A program made the position numbers and the translations under genes. DNA of 64,000 nt from Monosporascus cannonballus (taxonomy: Eukaryota > Ascomycota > Sordariomycetes > Xylariales), in assembly GCA_004154925.1 (NCBI GenBank), contig QJNS01000064.1, forward strand, positions 4,987 to 68,986, given 5' to 3'. Under the pieces are notes generated by a model, which was given only the letters and a program-made list of their open reading frames with translations, was not told the DNA's origin and did not search any database. This document shows, one piece after another, positions 1 to 13,733 of this stretch. Positions within the stretch are counted from its first letter, which is position 1. Each line of letters opens with the position of its first letter.

Positions 1-1783
1 AAAAACCCCCCCCCCCCCCCCCCCCCCGTCTCCTGAGACGGTTTTACTACGGGTGTTTTACATAGATGTCGTTTCGAGCCTGCAATAGATGTGCTCCACC
101 ATGGCCGTTGGCTTTGGAGGCTCGCCTCGTTACAATCTGATACTACATGGAGTTGTCGGAACCCCTACGGACCGGGGAGGACCTATACACTGAAGCTAAT
201 TGCGTAGAGATCTCGGGGATTGCAAGGCGTATCCTAGCAGAAGTCTTCCCCGAATATCTAAGTCGATGTTTACTAGCTAGCAAATAAACTAGCACCCTGG
301 GACTCACATGGACCGCATTCCCGGGACGAAGCTGATGATCAAACATTCGTTTCACTACAGTAGAATAGAACAAACTTGGTGCAGCCCGCCACCGAAGCTA
401 TTCACGGCCCATCATTTGATATCCCAGCCTCACTTGTTAACCATACCGTACCACGCCGCACACCATGCCGGTATGTATGTGGTACCTGACGCAATGCACG
501 CCCGGTTCAACGATAAATGTGGCTGGCTGGCTGGCTGGCTGGCTGGGCTGGTCGTGATGAAGCAATACGTACTTCAATTGTAGTGACCGCACAGTGCTAA
601 TTTACAGACGCTAACCCCACCACTAGCCCCTACCGGACGGCAGACTGGCCTTCAGGGTCTCCTGGTCTCCTTCCCCTGCTGACATGCCCAGTGTTTTGTT
701 TTATCTGATTCCGATACGCAGGGCCCAGACGCATCTTCCCCCCTCCCTCTAGGTACATACCTATATGCGCCGTGTACGGAGTTCGTACTGTGAGCGAGCG
801 CTCCCACGTACGTCGTCTCGGTATTTGCCCATGTGCCCATGTGCAGGTTCCCCCCCCCCCGGCCAGCCCCGCTGCATTAAGTACGGTGGAAGTGCCATTC
901 GGTAATGCACGGATACCGCGCTATCGATGGCCGGCTTTTGCCCCCCCGTTGGCGGGCGCTTGCGTTGCTCGCCTGCGTCTCCGGTCCAGCCTCGTTGTGT
1001 TCTGCCCCCCCCCCCCTGTTTGGGGGCTTACATATTAGTCAGGCCGGTGTGCCGGGCCACCCTGCTACGGCTGTGATGCTGCTGGTACTGTACCCTACTG
1101 AGGCCTAATCACTCTGAAGTGAACGAGGCTTGGCAGGGCGGGCTTTTCGGAACGCAGTTACATGGATGATCGGTGGAGGCGACACGAGACCGGCACTTTG
1201 GATGATTGCGGTTACATCGGTAGGCTGCCTAGTTAAGCTCCATTCGCACTACGCCGATGCCGGATGCATAGATATCAGTAGGAAGGGGCCGCGAGGCAAA
1301 TACTGGACTGCCTACTTCACCCCTATGGTAGTTACACGCGGCGTATCTGGGAACGGAACGTGCTAAAAAGGCTGAACGTAACGGCGCGCATGCATACACG
1401 GAAAGGAGGCTGGGCGGGGATGGGCGGGTATGTAAACCCATCGGCGTGCAAAACGGCTGTCAGCGGGGTCGCAGAAACCCTCCGACCCCGCGAGGACCGG
1501 AATACGATCGATTCCAAACCGGCAAGAAAGCCTCAGAAGGGATGCTCTTGGTTGGAGCGACGTCGCCAGTGAGGACATCTGGAGACTCTAGCCACGACGA
1601 GATATAGTTATAGATGGCTAGCGCTGCAGCCGTTGATCTCGCCATGTGCAGGTGGGCCCTTGCATTCTATTATTTGTACCTGTTCTGATATCAAGCAAAC
1701 TATTAAGATCACAAGAAAGTAGAATAACATGTTTGAAGTATAAGTCTTTATTACAGCAAATGAACCATACTACGCAGTTCTGT
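1..1783. other. GC-normal stretch without a recognisable gene
   Basis: No open frame here gives a protein family I recognise. The visible features are a poly-C run at 6-27 followed by a short palindrome (CGTCTC CT GAGACG), a GGCT tetranucleotide repeat at about 520-545, and several C homopolymers (851-860, 1007-1017). GC content is clearly higher than in the block that starts near 3420. The short open frames are mutually overlapping and lack family features. Confidence 0.6.
518..548. repeat. (GGCT)n microsatellite
   Basis: About six perfect tandem copies of GGCT followed by an imperfect seventh. A simple-sequence repeat with no associated gene. Confidence 0.9.
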
Positions 1784-3289
1784 TTAGAACATGAAAAGTC
1801 TGGAAGGGGTCCCCCCTCTGAATCTGGAAAAAAGTAATGAATTGCACCACCTCACCCCACCTATGTCTTCTCTAAATCGGGGCCATGCCCATCGTATAAT
1901 GGTGATGATGATCTTGTCGTTTTCCGATTTATCGAATGGCACGAGCTTCCTTATCTCCGGTCTTGCCTGGAGGTTTTTATGCTTGATCTTGTGCATACCA
2001 ACCCGGCGGTAGGTATCATTTGCCGCTGTTGGCAGCAACAGTAATCCCGCCTGATCTCCGTGACGTGTCATAGCTCCGTGCATCGCAAAGACATCGGGGT
2101 AGGGTAATAGCACAGGCTGGTCATCCAAGTATACACTAACTTCATGGAAAGTTAGTGCGACGCCGCCAACTGAGAGGCTCTGCTGTCCCGTGAGAGTCGC
2201 GCGTGTTAGTGGATGGCATTCCAATTGCAGACTGCCTGAGGTTACTTCGCCATATACATTGTCCGTCGTAACAAGATTGACGAAACAACCGGCATAAACC
2301 GATGCCATCGTAGACGATTCTCTAGCCCAGTCGTCCTCATCTCCTTGGATGATACAAATTGGATCGATCCAGAGGTATTGGAGATTCAGCCTCCGGGTTA
2401 TGGTTATGGCATCTCGGAAAGTCTTCGTCAGCGAGCAAACAGGGATGCTACGGAGCATGTCCTCGATGTTCTTTTGAGTCGTCAAGACTGACATTTCCTT
2501 CGTGCCCCAGCAGTGGGTAAGCGTTGCATACTTAAGATCTGCGTTGTTTCTTCTATGCATTTGGATATCCTTGGTGATGCATAACCGTGCACTTTGGTCG
2601 TTATTCGAACCATAAATTAGTTCGAGTGGGAAGTTTGTTATTTATAATATTCTTTTGACAGTTGGAATGAACTTGGTTGCAGAAGGCTAGCGGCTGCTCT
2701 TCATCGAGGTCTGTGGCTGTTCTCGTGCACCAATGTATCCACTCTTTGGCCCGTTGCCATGCTGAATCAGTGTCTGTCGAGCTCGGTACTGGTGGAACGG
2801 ACAAAAGTCCGCCAGACACTTATGGATTGTCAGATTGGTATACTGATCGAAAGTCTAGATTTCAGATGAAACCTTCCAAGAAAGCCGGATGGCGTATACC
2901 AAAAATTTCTCATACCAGATGGACTTATTGCCCCCAATTGTCATATAACTCGCCGGGACCCATGGCGCTCCCCATTGCAGTACGAGCCCGCGGCTATATT
3001 TGAGTGAATCTGTCCCATAACCGGTGAAACCCAACGTTGATTGTACGCTACACCAGCGCTGATGAAGCTTTCGGCGACTTGTGCCTCGACCCTCAAAACT
3101 GCGAACAAAATAATGGCATAAGCGGCAACCTTTGGTAGCTTGTGCTTCCAGGTCACGAAAGGTATAATGCTCGGTCTTATAATCGGGGCAACAGGTGAGT
3201 TCATGAACGGTGCTGTATCTGAGATAGAAGTGATCAAATAAGCGCTGGCACTTATCGCAGAAAAGAATTACGGCACTTGGAGTGTCCAT
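1784..3289 (-). pseudogene. HET-domain (heterokaryon incompatibility) gene relic
   Basis: HET proteins act in fungal non-self recognition and trigger death of fused incompatible cells. Reading leftwards from an ATG at 3289, the N-terminus carries the cysteine/histidine-rich head usual in this family (FCDKCQRLFDHF, then KGCRLCHYF). A second piece (about 2601-2819) holds the AWQRAKEWIHWC linker region, in another frame. The third piece (1784-2560) holds the HET core: YATLTHCWG, the LTTQKNIEDML stretch, TFRDAITITRRL, LQYLWIDPICIIQ and DWARESSTMASVYAGCF. A frame break falls near 2605-2620, just before the core. After the core the reading frame runs almost directly into a family-like C-terminal tail (PEIRKLVPFDKSENDK), so several hundred codons that normally lie between appear to be deleted. 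The usual WIDSLCI is WIDPICI here. Part of the disruption could be introns, but the missing middle argues for a pseudogene. Confidence 0.85.
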
Positions 3290-3419
3290 CTTTACTGGGC
3301 TCAAGGCCTGTACATTAAGTCATATCCTCGGCAGCCGCAGATATATCTGTGTCGTGCTATTGAGGAGGGACACGGACCAATGCACACCCCCTCTATTGGC
3401 ACACCTCGCATTTTAAAGC

Positions 3420-6400
3420 CTTTATAATTTAAACCTTAATAACTTCATTACCACTGTAATAAATCAAACGTAACTAGTGATATAAATAATATTAAAATAT
3501 AATAATTTTGTAATTCCGATTAAAATTACAAAATATCGATATATTTTATAATATATATTATATAAATTTTATTCTTACACTATTATACGAAGAACACCCG
3601 TAATTTCGGATAAATAGTTACCGCATAAATAATTCTACGTAAAAATTTTAAATATCACGGGATACTTAATACTAATATTGAAAGTTTTAATACTTATTCG
3701 AAATAACTTATATTTATTATACAAATATAGGATTTAAATATAAAAGAATTTCGATAATTAATTAAAGGCTTAGTTGTGCCGATAAAAAGTAATATTAAAA
3801 AAAGGAAAACTTTATAATTTTATATATTTTTAATTTGTAAAAAAAACGAACATGTTTTAATTTAATAAACTTAAAAGTAAACAATTTATACGAAAATGTA
3901 ATAAAAAAAGGAAAACTATAACGAAGAGAAGTAATACGTTTCTTAAGATTTTAATTAAAATTCGAATACAATATTTTAAAAATAATAATTATGTAAAACT
4001 TCTATTAAAATATAACGACGTAATTTATTAGGCTCTAAAATAAAAGTTAAAATTCGATATATTAAAAATTCGATTGAATAATAAAAAAAACTGATATAAA
4101 AATAATTATATATAACGAACCTATTATATATTTATTTATAGGTATAACTAGTATTCGAAAAGGGTTCTAATCTGTAGATAATAATAAGGCAGAAAATGAT
4201 TTATAGATTTATTCGTTTAAAAGATTTACAGATTTTTTAATTAAAAATATCTTTAATTAAAGTGTTAACTTAATATTTAAAGATCGGAAATTTAAGTATG
4301 TAGTTATATATAAGAAATTGGTTTATAATATATTTTGTCGATTTTTAATAAATAGGTCGTAAATTTGTATAATTTATATAATTTATTTCGATCATATAAA
4401 TTACTTGAGTTACTTTAAAAATTAAGAACCTTTAACCGGAGTTTAGTCGTTACGTATCCGTAATAGGGTTTTAAAAACTTTTTGAAAATAAAAACTTTTA
4501 TTTTCGTAATATTATTTTTTCCAAGCATTTTTATTCTAAAGATAAAAATAATAAGCAGTCTTTTTGAAAACATCTTTTTAATACTTTTTAATTAATTTTA
4601 TTATAAAAGATTGCATTCGAAAAAAGAAAAAAAGAGTTGTTTAAATTAACGCCAATTTCGTAATATTTACACAGATTTTAGAAATAAAGTTTAGTTTCTA
4701 AGTTAGGTTTTGTTCGAACTATATTTATTTTAAAAACTTCGATTATTTTTTTATGGTCCATATTCCGACTTTTAATAGTTATATTCGTTTTTAGCATTCG
4801 TTTTATAATATATTAAATATATATTTGCTGGTAAAAAATATAAGAACGTACGATAAGTTATAAAAAGAATAATATAAAGTAAAAGATTTTGTTAAAATAA
4901 CGTGTTAAAAACTATTAGAAGAAAAATTAAGAAATTTGTTAATTAATTAAAACATTTTAAATAATAAAAAGAAATTTTGAAAACCAAAAGATTTTTATAA
5001 TACTAAAAATAAAATGTAAATTAAATTAATTAAAAAAGTAAAAACGATTAAAAACGATATCGAATTAAGGCCAAATAAGTATAATTGTTATAAAGATAAA
5101 TATTATAATAGAAGTTTTTTTTAAACTGGAACAATACAAAGTTAGATTTGAGATTTAGGCTGTTATTGTTCGTAATTTTAGCCGTGCTAAAAATAGTCGG
5201 TTAGGATTTTAGCGATAAAACTTTTTAACTAGATTTTTCGCATTTGTTAAATGTTTAAAAGGTTCTTAAATATTTTTATATAAGTAATTTTTTATTTAAT
5301 TAAATATGGTATTTAACTTTAGCCGTTTTAAAAGTTAATATTTTTTCGATTTCGTATTTTTACAATGTTTTTTTTAAATTTTCAAATCTATTTTTAAAAA
5401 GGCGTTTTTAAATATTAATTTCAATAACGAAACGTAAAATACAAGGTATGCTTTTATCTTTTAAGTTTCGATAATAGGTAACTGATTTTGAAAATAATTT
5501 AATAAATTTTAAACAGATCAAGCTTTTTAAAATTTTAATTTGTTATTAGAGGTTTTAGTTTTTATTTGTAAAATGTTAAATATTATAATTCGTTTTTAAT
5601 ATAACAAGTAAATGTTTATTTTCGGTAAAATTAATTTTTTAAATTTTTATATTATGTTTATATACTGTTATATATACAAATACGTTTACATTTTTATTAA
5701 TTCATATATGTTTCGAAAGTAGGAGCTTCTATTTCTAAGAAACATATCTTTAAGGCCTAGCGCGGAACTGTCACAGCTAAATCCCGGACAAAAAAGCTTG
5801 GCTTTCGAAGTGATCTAGTTGATCTAGGTAATTTAAGTAATCTAGGACTAGATTACATAGATTACATAGATCACATAAATCTATAATATATTCATTTTAA
5901 GAAATTGAGATATATAATAAGTCGGTTTCGTATATAAATAACATTTACTTAGTTTTCGTTCTTTCGCTATTAATTTAAGCCTATAGCTAGAAGCAGCTGT
6001 TTTTTATTATAAAAAATACTTAAATTTCTTTAACGAATAAACTATTGAATTATTTCTCGCGTTATTATTACCTGCAAATTAAGACCCCATTTCGGATACT
6101 GTTTATACCTTTAGGTAGATATATAACAGGTTCGTTATAATATATTACAAAATATTTTTATTATAATTTTATATTTTAGTTAATTATCTTGTTAATAATT
6201 AAAATAATTTATATAGTAGTATTTTAAAGTTTAATTTAATAGTTTTATTTATCGATTTATTTAAAAATGATTTATTATTAAAATATAAATTTAATGTTAA
6301 ATCTAAAAGCTAAAAATATTTTATTAGAAAATAATTTTTTAATATTTTATATTTATCGAAACAATTATTAGTAAAATCATAAATTTGTTTTTTATTGTTA

Positions 6401-6816
6401 TATTTGTACTATAAAAACATAGAAAATATTTACATTTAGTAAGTTTATTAATTATTACTTATATATTATTATATTGAATTTTGTAATCAAAACTACCAAT
6501 TTAAAATTAATTAATAATATTATTTTAATTTACACACCCTTATACTTTATTAAAATATTTTCAAAATATAATATATTATACAGTTTACATTGGAATACTT
6601 TTGTTTTATTATTAATATTATAATTTTTAATTATTTATTAGAATATTGTTTGTAATTTTAAAAAGTTATATTTTTTATAAATATTTTAGTATTTTAAAAG
6701 TTTTTCATAATTATATAAAATATTTTTATAATTTTTAAGTAAATCGTTTTTGCTATTTTTCAAGCTTATGAAATCTTTAATTATATAATAATTAACTTTT
6801 ATTTTTTGTTAAATAC
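3420..6816. other. AT-rich, mutated repeat relics without a readable gene
   Basis: GC drops sharply at about 3420. All frames are full of stops, as expected for RIP-damaged repeats. A weakly protein-like stretch on the + strand (about 4640-5110; lysine-rich, with EEKLRNL) could be the C-terminal part of a DNA-transposon protein, but I cannot identify it. Positions 5769-6129 look like an old LTR and are listed separately. Nothing else is recognisable. Confidence 0.6.
5769..6129 (+). repeat. LTR-like, GC-retaining patch (possible old LTR)
   Basis: The patch starts TGTCACAGC and ends TATAACA, holds a TATA-like sequence (near 5931) and is less AT-rich than its surroundings. It contains a cluster of 9-bp units of the type TGATCTAGG (about 5812-5846) facing inverted units of the type TAGATTACA (about 5848-5875). 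No partner LTR or target duplication was found (flanks GGAAC and GGTTC do not match), so the boundaries are tentative. Confidence 0.35.
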
Positions 6817-7190
6817 TGTGACGGCTAAGAAGTTTAACCAACTATTAAACCTTAGTCGTACGGGTTTATGTTAGCAGGAATATCGTGGGAATCTGAATAA
6901 TAAATATAGTAACGTATTACGTCTCGTAATACTAACGATATCTTAGGTAACGAATTGTTATTATAAGCTCAAGTTATTTAAATTATAGAAATAATAAACA
7001 TATATATTTTTTTCCCTTTTAGTTTAATTATTTATAATTACGTAATCGGTGGTAATTATGATTACTTGTGATTACCTTTAATTATTAATGATTATTAGCT
7101 TGACAGTAATTACCGTTACGTAACCCGGGGGTGGTCCGTATAATCCTGGTTTGACCGTTTCTTGCAGCCAAAGCTTATTAGGCCATAACA
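6817..7190 (-). repeat. 3' LTR of element A1 (374 bp)
   Basis: Starts TGTGACGGCT and ends GGCCATAACA. It matches 13734-14107 along its length with differences that are almost all C/T or G/A. Its U3 part differs completely from the U3 of the LTRs at 19359-19772 and 55938-56323, while the R/U5 part is shared. Confidence 0.93.
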
Positions 7191-7879
7191 CGATTTCCCC
7201 TTTCTCAAAAATCTTGCCTTTAAGATTTTCTTTTTTGTTTTTTCGTTCGATAAGTACTTTTTTCCTTTTTTACTTTTTGAACCATATTGTCCCGTATTTC
7301 CAAAACTCGTCGAGTTCTTCGTCCTTTTACTATTTGTCGTGCTGACTTCGTAAAAGCCTTTAACGAATTCGAATACGAAGTTATGCCTTATTCTTATTGT
7401 TTTTCGAAAAATCTAAGGTATAAAATGATGGAAAACGTTTTAAGATATAAAGAATACGTTAATCGAAATCGGTTTTACGATGATATCCGTATACCTTTTT
7501 TTGTTTCTTTTTTTCTTTTTTTTTCTTTTTTTTTTTGCAAAATATTCGTTGTAAGCATTAATATTTAAAACGTAAAAAAACGCTTACCGAAAAGCGATTA
7601 TTAAAGCTTTAACGACTTTATTTTGAAACTTAACGTCGTTATTAAAAAAAAATAAATAAAGCTTTTTTTCGTCTTACTTGATTGCGCAAGCAAAAGGCGC
7701 TGGTTCGTTCTAAAGGCGTTATTATAATATAACGTAGGTTCTAGTTATTGGACGAATTAAAGGAACAAAAACGTCGGGAATAGAAATAGCTAAAGGCTGT
7801 CGTTATAACTGCCACGTTAACGTAGGTTGCGGTCGACTAGCTCGTTATCCCGGCTATTAATTAATTAACTGTTAATTAG

Positions 7880-10800
7880 GACGCGTTTATCGTTATTGAT
7901 AAAAGTTTTTTAATAGGCGCTCAGTGTTAATAAGATTTTTGGCGGGTTTTTAGATGTTTTCGGAATTCGGGTATTTTTTTTATTTTATTAGATACTGGGT
8001 AAGTTTATCTTAATTTCGTATATCGAACATTTTTTTTATTTTATATATTTATTCGGTTTTTATTTTCATATCGTTTTGTACCGTATGTACTTTAATTATA
8101 TCTGTTATTAACTTGAATAAAAAAACTTAAAAAATTAAATAAAGTTTGATTTTTGGTAGAAGTTTTAATTGATAATTATTTTCTGAGATTTTTTTGGCGA
8201 TTCTGTACAAACCGATATATTTAAAATCGAGTTTTTTGCTTAGTCGTTTTGTTTAAATATTTTTGGTAACGTGGAAAACTATTTCCCCTTTTTTAAAGGT
8301 TAATTTTTTTAACCTTTTTTAGTTATAATATTTGTTTATTTGATTTTGTACGAATTTTAATTTTATTTTTATTTTTTGGTATAATTATCGTCACTGTTTT
8401 AACGTAAGAATTGCCTTAATATTAATTAGATCGTTATCGCGTGTTTTTTTATAAACTTTTGGAATAATCCAAAATTTGCATTTACTGATATTATCTTAAT
8501 GCTTTCGTAGTAATTAGTATTATAAGCTAATTATACGATTAATAAAATTTTAACCCAGTTATTTTATTCGTAATTAACGTAATATCGTAAATAAATTTTT
8601 ATGATTTAATTTTTTTCGTTCCCTTTATTTATTTATTTAAAGTTTAAATATATTAGATAATTTATAATTTAGGCTGATTTATGTTATTAGGGCTTGTTAA
8701 AATTTAAATGCGAATATTGATTTTTTGTTTAAGATAATTTTTATTAGTAATCCGTATATATTAAAAATGTTGCTGAAAAAAATATATGCTATCTGTTCGG
8801 CGTTTGTATTTTCGTAATATAGTAAAAAATAAAAGAATTTCGTAAATCGGTCGACGATTACGAAAATGGTATTATAATATATTTCTATAACTGGATTTTT
8901 TAATATAAAAAGTTTGATAATAAAGTTGAATATAATTAAATATCATAATTATTTTGTGATTAGTAATAGTTATAATTTTCCGTATGGTTTATATTGTTAA
9001 GTTTTTGCTTTGGCGCAAATATCGTATTGTTATATAACGTTTTATACCGTTAATTTTATTTTAGGAAAGAAATATATGCGGTAAAGCCGTTTTAGAGTTT
9101 TGTAGATCTCTGGATATTCGTGTAATTAATGTTCGTATATTTTTCGTATTAAATCTTTTTGGTATTTGTCTGGAACTTATATCTTATTCGTTTTTTAGTT
9201 TTTTGGGAGACCGTCGTTATGCTGCTGGATTTTCTGGTGTATATCGAAAGATACTACCCGAATTGTCGTAATTTGTCGTAGGCGTAAATATCCTTTTATA
9301 GTAATATCGAAAATTGTATAACTAATTTTAACTAATTTTTTTTCGAGATCTGGTTGCCTGTTTAGGGTATTTGCTTTGCTGTTCTTTGAACTTTTTTTTG
9401 TAGATGATAACGAAATGTCATGGCCCAACGAGCCACGGTCTCCAGAAACGGTCTGTCATGACCCAACCACAAGTGCGCGGTGGGGCAGGTCACGTGATGG
9501 ATCACCAACTTACTGGTGGTGAACCAGTGAGCCGGATCAAGATATATACGTTCATTATTTCCATAATCTAGATAGCTTTAGCTTGCGATATAATATCGTT
9601 ACCCAAGGCACCCTTGAAATTACGAGACGTAATACGATTACTGTATTTATTGCTCAGATTCCCAAGATACTCCTGCTAACATAAACCCGTACGACTAAGG
9701 TTTAATAATTGGTTAAACCCCCTAGCCGTCATACGAAATCAAAGTTCGTTAATTTTTTTGCATAATAAAGTTATCGTTCTGTAAATTCCCTGGTCGTAAT
9801 AAATCGGGTAAGATTTTGATAATCCGTATAAATCTTAACCTGGTGTAAATTTCCTTTTAGGAAGTGCTTAAATTTTCGATATGCTATAATAATAGCCATA
9901 AATCTTTATCCGGAATACTATAATTAAGTTCGGTTCTTTTTAATTTATATAAAAAATATAATAAGGTATAATTTGTCTTAATTATTTCGTTATTCGATTA
10001 TTGCGTTTAATGCGTAATTCGAAATATCGGTTTTTAATTTAACGAGACGGTTTAAATCGTATATAATTAATATTAATTTGCTGGTAATCGCATCCTTAAT
10101 ATCCTAAAATGCCTTTTCCGTATCTGGCGTTTATTTGAATTTTTCTTTCGTAAGATTCGTTAGAGGTATGGTTATTTTGCTAAAATTTCGAATAAACTTC
10201 CTATAATAATTAGCGAATTTAAGAAATACCTGTACCTCCTTAATCGTAATTGGCGTTTACCATTTTGTAACTGCAGCAATTTTCTTAGAGTTTATCTTAA
10301 TATGTCCTGGAGTGATAATATGTTTCAGATATTTTATTTCCTATTTATAAAACTGATTTTTTTGTATTAATAACTAATTTTGCGTTCTATAAAGTTTGAA
10401 AAATTTTATAAACGTATTCTATATGTGTTTTTTCCGTTTCTAAGAAAATAAAAATGTCGTCAAAATAATAAACGACGAACATATCGAGGTATTTTCGTAA
10501 TATATGGTTTACTATCCGTTAGAAAGTTATTAGTATATTTATAAATCTTATTAGCGTAACCAAATATTTAAATAATCCGTATTTCGTCCTAAAAGCTGTT
10601 TTTTATTCGTATCTTTTTTTAGTTTTAATAAGGTTATATTTATTTTTGAAATCGAATACTATAAACTATTTGGTTCCATAAAGTCGGTCTTTTATTTCCG
10701 TAATTAAGGATAATAATATTTGATCTTTTATAATAATATTATTTAGTTGTCGATAATTAACCATAAGTCGTAATTTTTCGTTTTTCTTTAGTATAAAGAA

Positions 10801-13720
10801 TATTAGGTAGTTTGCTGGTAATTTCGAAGGTAGAATGTATTTTTTATAACCGATTTTCTAAGTATTTTCTGAAAATATATAATTCGTTTCCGTTAAGATT
10901 ATAAATAGGGTAAAACTTTGTCGAAGATTTTTCTTTAAGAATTATTTCATAATTTTATTCGCTATATTCTGGTAATTCCGTATCGAGCTCCTTTTTGAAA
11001 AACTGCTTAAATCTATAGTATTATAACAGTATATTAATTAGATTTTTTAACTTTTGAAACTGCTGTTAATATTTTAGATCGTTATTTAGTTATTTTAATT
11101 TCGCTTTAATAATAATAACGATATATTATATTTTTAATGCCCGTTTTTTGTGTTTTGTCCCTATAGATAATAAGATTTTTGTCGTGTCCTTATGCCTGCA
11201 TTTGTCGCTATTATTAATCGAATATTAAGATCTTAATTTTTCTTTTTTTCGTTTGTTAATAAGGAATAAAATGTATTTTATCTGGCCAGTTTTTCTGTTA
11301 ATTAAAATTCCGTACTGGCGTATCCATAGTAATTCTAAGATTATATTATAATTTTTAAGTAAAACGATATCGAAATTAACTGTTTGATATCGTCCTTTAA
11401 TAAAAATTTCGAAGTAATTAATTTCGCGTATAATTTTTTTATTATTATAGGCGAATTTTTAATTTTCGACATTCGTTGTTATATAAGGTTTTAATTTGTA
11501 TTTCCATAATAGTCTAAGCGTATTAATTACATCTGGTACAATATAATTTCCGCCTAAAGCTCTGTAATCCATTATTGTGGTATACTAATATGTTTCAATT
11601 CGTATTTTTAAAGTAATAAAGTTAGTTATTGACGTCTTTTATCGTTACGTTTAAAACCTTTTTCGGGAATTCCTTTTAATTTCTTTAAATTTCGTTATTC
11701 TGTAGCTGTTTTATAGGTGATCTTTTTTTTTTAATTTTTATTCGAATTTATCGAATTTCTTTTTTATATTTTTTCGTTTAGCGCGTTAAGCTGCTGTATT
11801 TGTTGTTAATGTCGGCGTATTGGTTTTCGAGCTGTATGAATTATTTTTAATTTTGTTATAATTTTTTTCTTATTAAATAAATTGGTTTTTTTATATTTGC
11901 GACTGTATTTTATTATGCGTCGTTCTGGCTGTCGTTTTAGAGATCTTTTTATAAATTAAAATATTTTTTCTTTGCAGACCTTTTTCGTAAGAGTTTATAA
12001 TAAGTATTAAATGAAAATAGAAATCCGTAATAGTTTTTTGGCAGTGTTTTTCTATCATGCGTTGGATTAACTTTTTTCGTTTGGTAATTATACTATTAGT
12101 AATAACAAAAGGGGTTTTCCTGCGGGTATTACTTTTTTTCAGGTTAGTTTTTTGTTTGGCTAGCTGCTGGATATTTCCTAGGGCTATAGTTCGAAAATAT
12201 CGATATTATCGTTTATTGTCCTAGTTATTTCCAGTACGGTTTGGAAAGTTAAATCCTATATAATATATATGGGTAATTCGTTCGTAAATATGCTATTTCC
12301 ATTTTTTATAATCGGGATATTCTTGTCGTTGACAGTATATGGTGTGCATTTTGCCGTATTGATTAGGGGTTTCGAAACAGATTTTTTTCGTCTAATTCTG
12401 GTGTTCGCGTAATTGTCCTTATAGTGCTTTTTGTTATGCTTACGATATTTATTAAACCAGTTTCTTAGTTTTTCGCATTTTTCGTCGAATTTTTTATCGT
12501 AATGGTCCCTGTCGGATCTTTTGCCATAGAGGACCTGGTGCGTACTTAAGCCGAATTATGTTACTAGATTTATTTCCATTTTTCTGATTTTTTCTAGATT
12601 ATTCTTCGGGTATCAGTTTTCAGTTGTTTTAACGAGGCTTTTTAGGTGCTTTGTACCATACTGCCTTATGTCTTATTTTGTTATAATTATAATATTTGGT
12701 TTGGCTTTAATTCTTTTTATACGTAGCTCCTAGTTTTATAGGTTCTGGTTCTGTGCCGTAAAAAGTGTTATTGCGTTAAAGAACGTTAATATTAGTTATA
12801 TGTTAAAGTTTGCTGTTATTTTTTCTTTTAGTGCTTTTATTACGTTATGTATATTGTCGATCGTTAATCTTAATTACTATAATAATATAATTTAACAAAT
12901 AATTAGGCCGATCGAACTTAAAAAGTTCTTTTTGTATTTCCTTTTTTAGGCCGTCGAAAAATTTAGTTACTAATATTTTTTGTCCCTAATTTAATTTAGC
13001 TATTAGCTGAATTAACGTACTGCCGTAATTAGATATTAATTTTGTTTATCGTAATTGCTGGATTTGTCTTTCGGCTTTTATTTTTTCGTTTATTATTCCG
13101 AAAACCTTTGTTAATATTTGTTCTAATTATTCGTAATTGCTGTAAATTCGTATTATTTTTGAGTTTCGTTTTTCGATTAATAAAATAACGTACTTTTTTA
13201 TTACGGGTTCGAACTAAATGGCCGTATTTTCGATAAGTTATCCGATTACGAATTTAATTTGTATAATAAACGTAATAAGTTAAACAGGAAAATACCCAAA
13301 ATATATTTGGCATTAAGTTAAGAACAATTATAACTTGGTTAAAATTCCATCGAAAAGTTTTGGCTTAGAAAATTCAAGAACCTTTTTTAATTCTTTAATA
13401 AAATTTAGCTAAATAATTTGATTTATTCGAAAAGGTTTCTCGGTTTTGGGACCTTTTTTTTTCCTTAAGTTTTTTATTGATTATTTAAAGCGATATCGTA
13501 AGGTTATTATTATTTCTTTTAAGCTAAATAATGCGTTTATTTATGGCATCCAGTTATCGAAAAACTTCTTCGCGAAAAAAACGAGGTTTCTTTTTTTTCT
13601 CCTCGGATTCCATTTCAATATCCGAGTAGTTAAGGACCTGGTAAATGGGCAGTTCGGGCTATTTGCTGGTAAATATAACGTTAATCGATATTATTCAGAG
13701 TTTGACGATATTATTAAATA
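7880..13720 (-). pseudogene. gag-pol remains of element A1
   Basis: Reading leftwards from just inside the right LTR, the gag region aligns by eye with the gag of element A2 (for example the sequence near 13620-13660 against 19838-19870). Next come the ruined zinc knuckle (12653-12694), the reverse transcriptase region with an intact YFDD (10456-10467), the RNase H/integrase region interrupted by the solo LTR at 9416-9733, and the chromodomain near 7905-8060. Every domain carries multiple stop codons created by C-to-T or G-to-A changes. The element cannot encode functional products. Confidence 0.85.
9416..9733 (+). mobile_element. Solo LTR of the same family, inserted in element A1
   Basis: A 318-bp LTR starting TGTCATGGCC and ending GCCGTCATA, flanked by the 5-bp duplication CGAAA (9411-9415 and 9734-9738). 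The related element at 55938-64000 carries the uninterrupted version of this site (near 58440-58465), which confirms the insertion point. The U3 holds one copy of a 35-bp unit (9504-9538) that is present three times in the LTR at 55938-56323. It is much less mutated than the element around it, as seen in its GC-rich left part (9419-9540). A solo LTR usually arises by recombination between the two LTRs of one element. Confidence 0.93.
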
Positions 13721-13733
13721 AAAGCTTATAACG

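Noticed and set aside
1..30. Poly-C start as a possible telomere
   Set aside because: No CCCTAA-type repeat follows; it is a single homopolymer run.
5769..6129. Calling a confirmed solo LTR here
   Set aside because: The flanking 5-mers do not match and no second copy exists in the window.
13446..13721. 91-codon plus frame in element A1
   Set aside because: Antisense shadow of the gag region, which reads on the minus strand.
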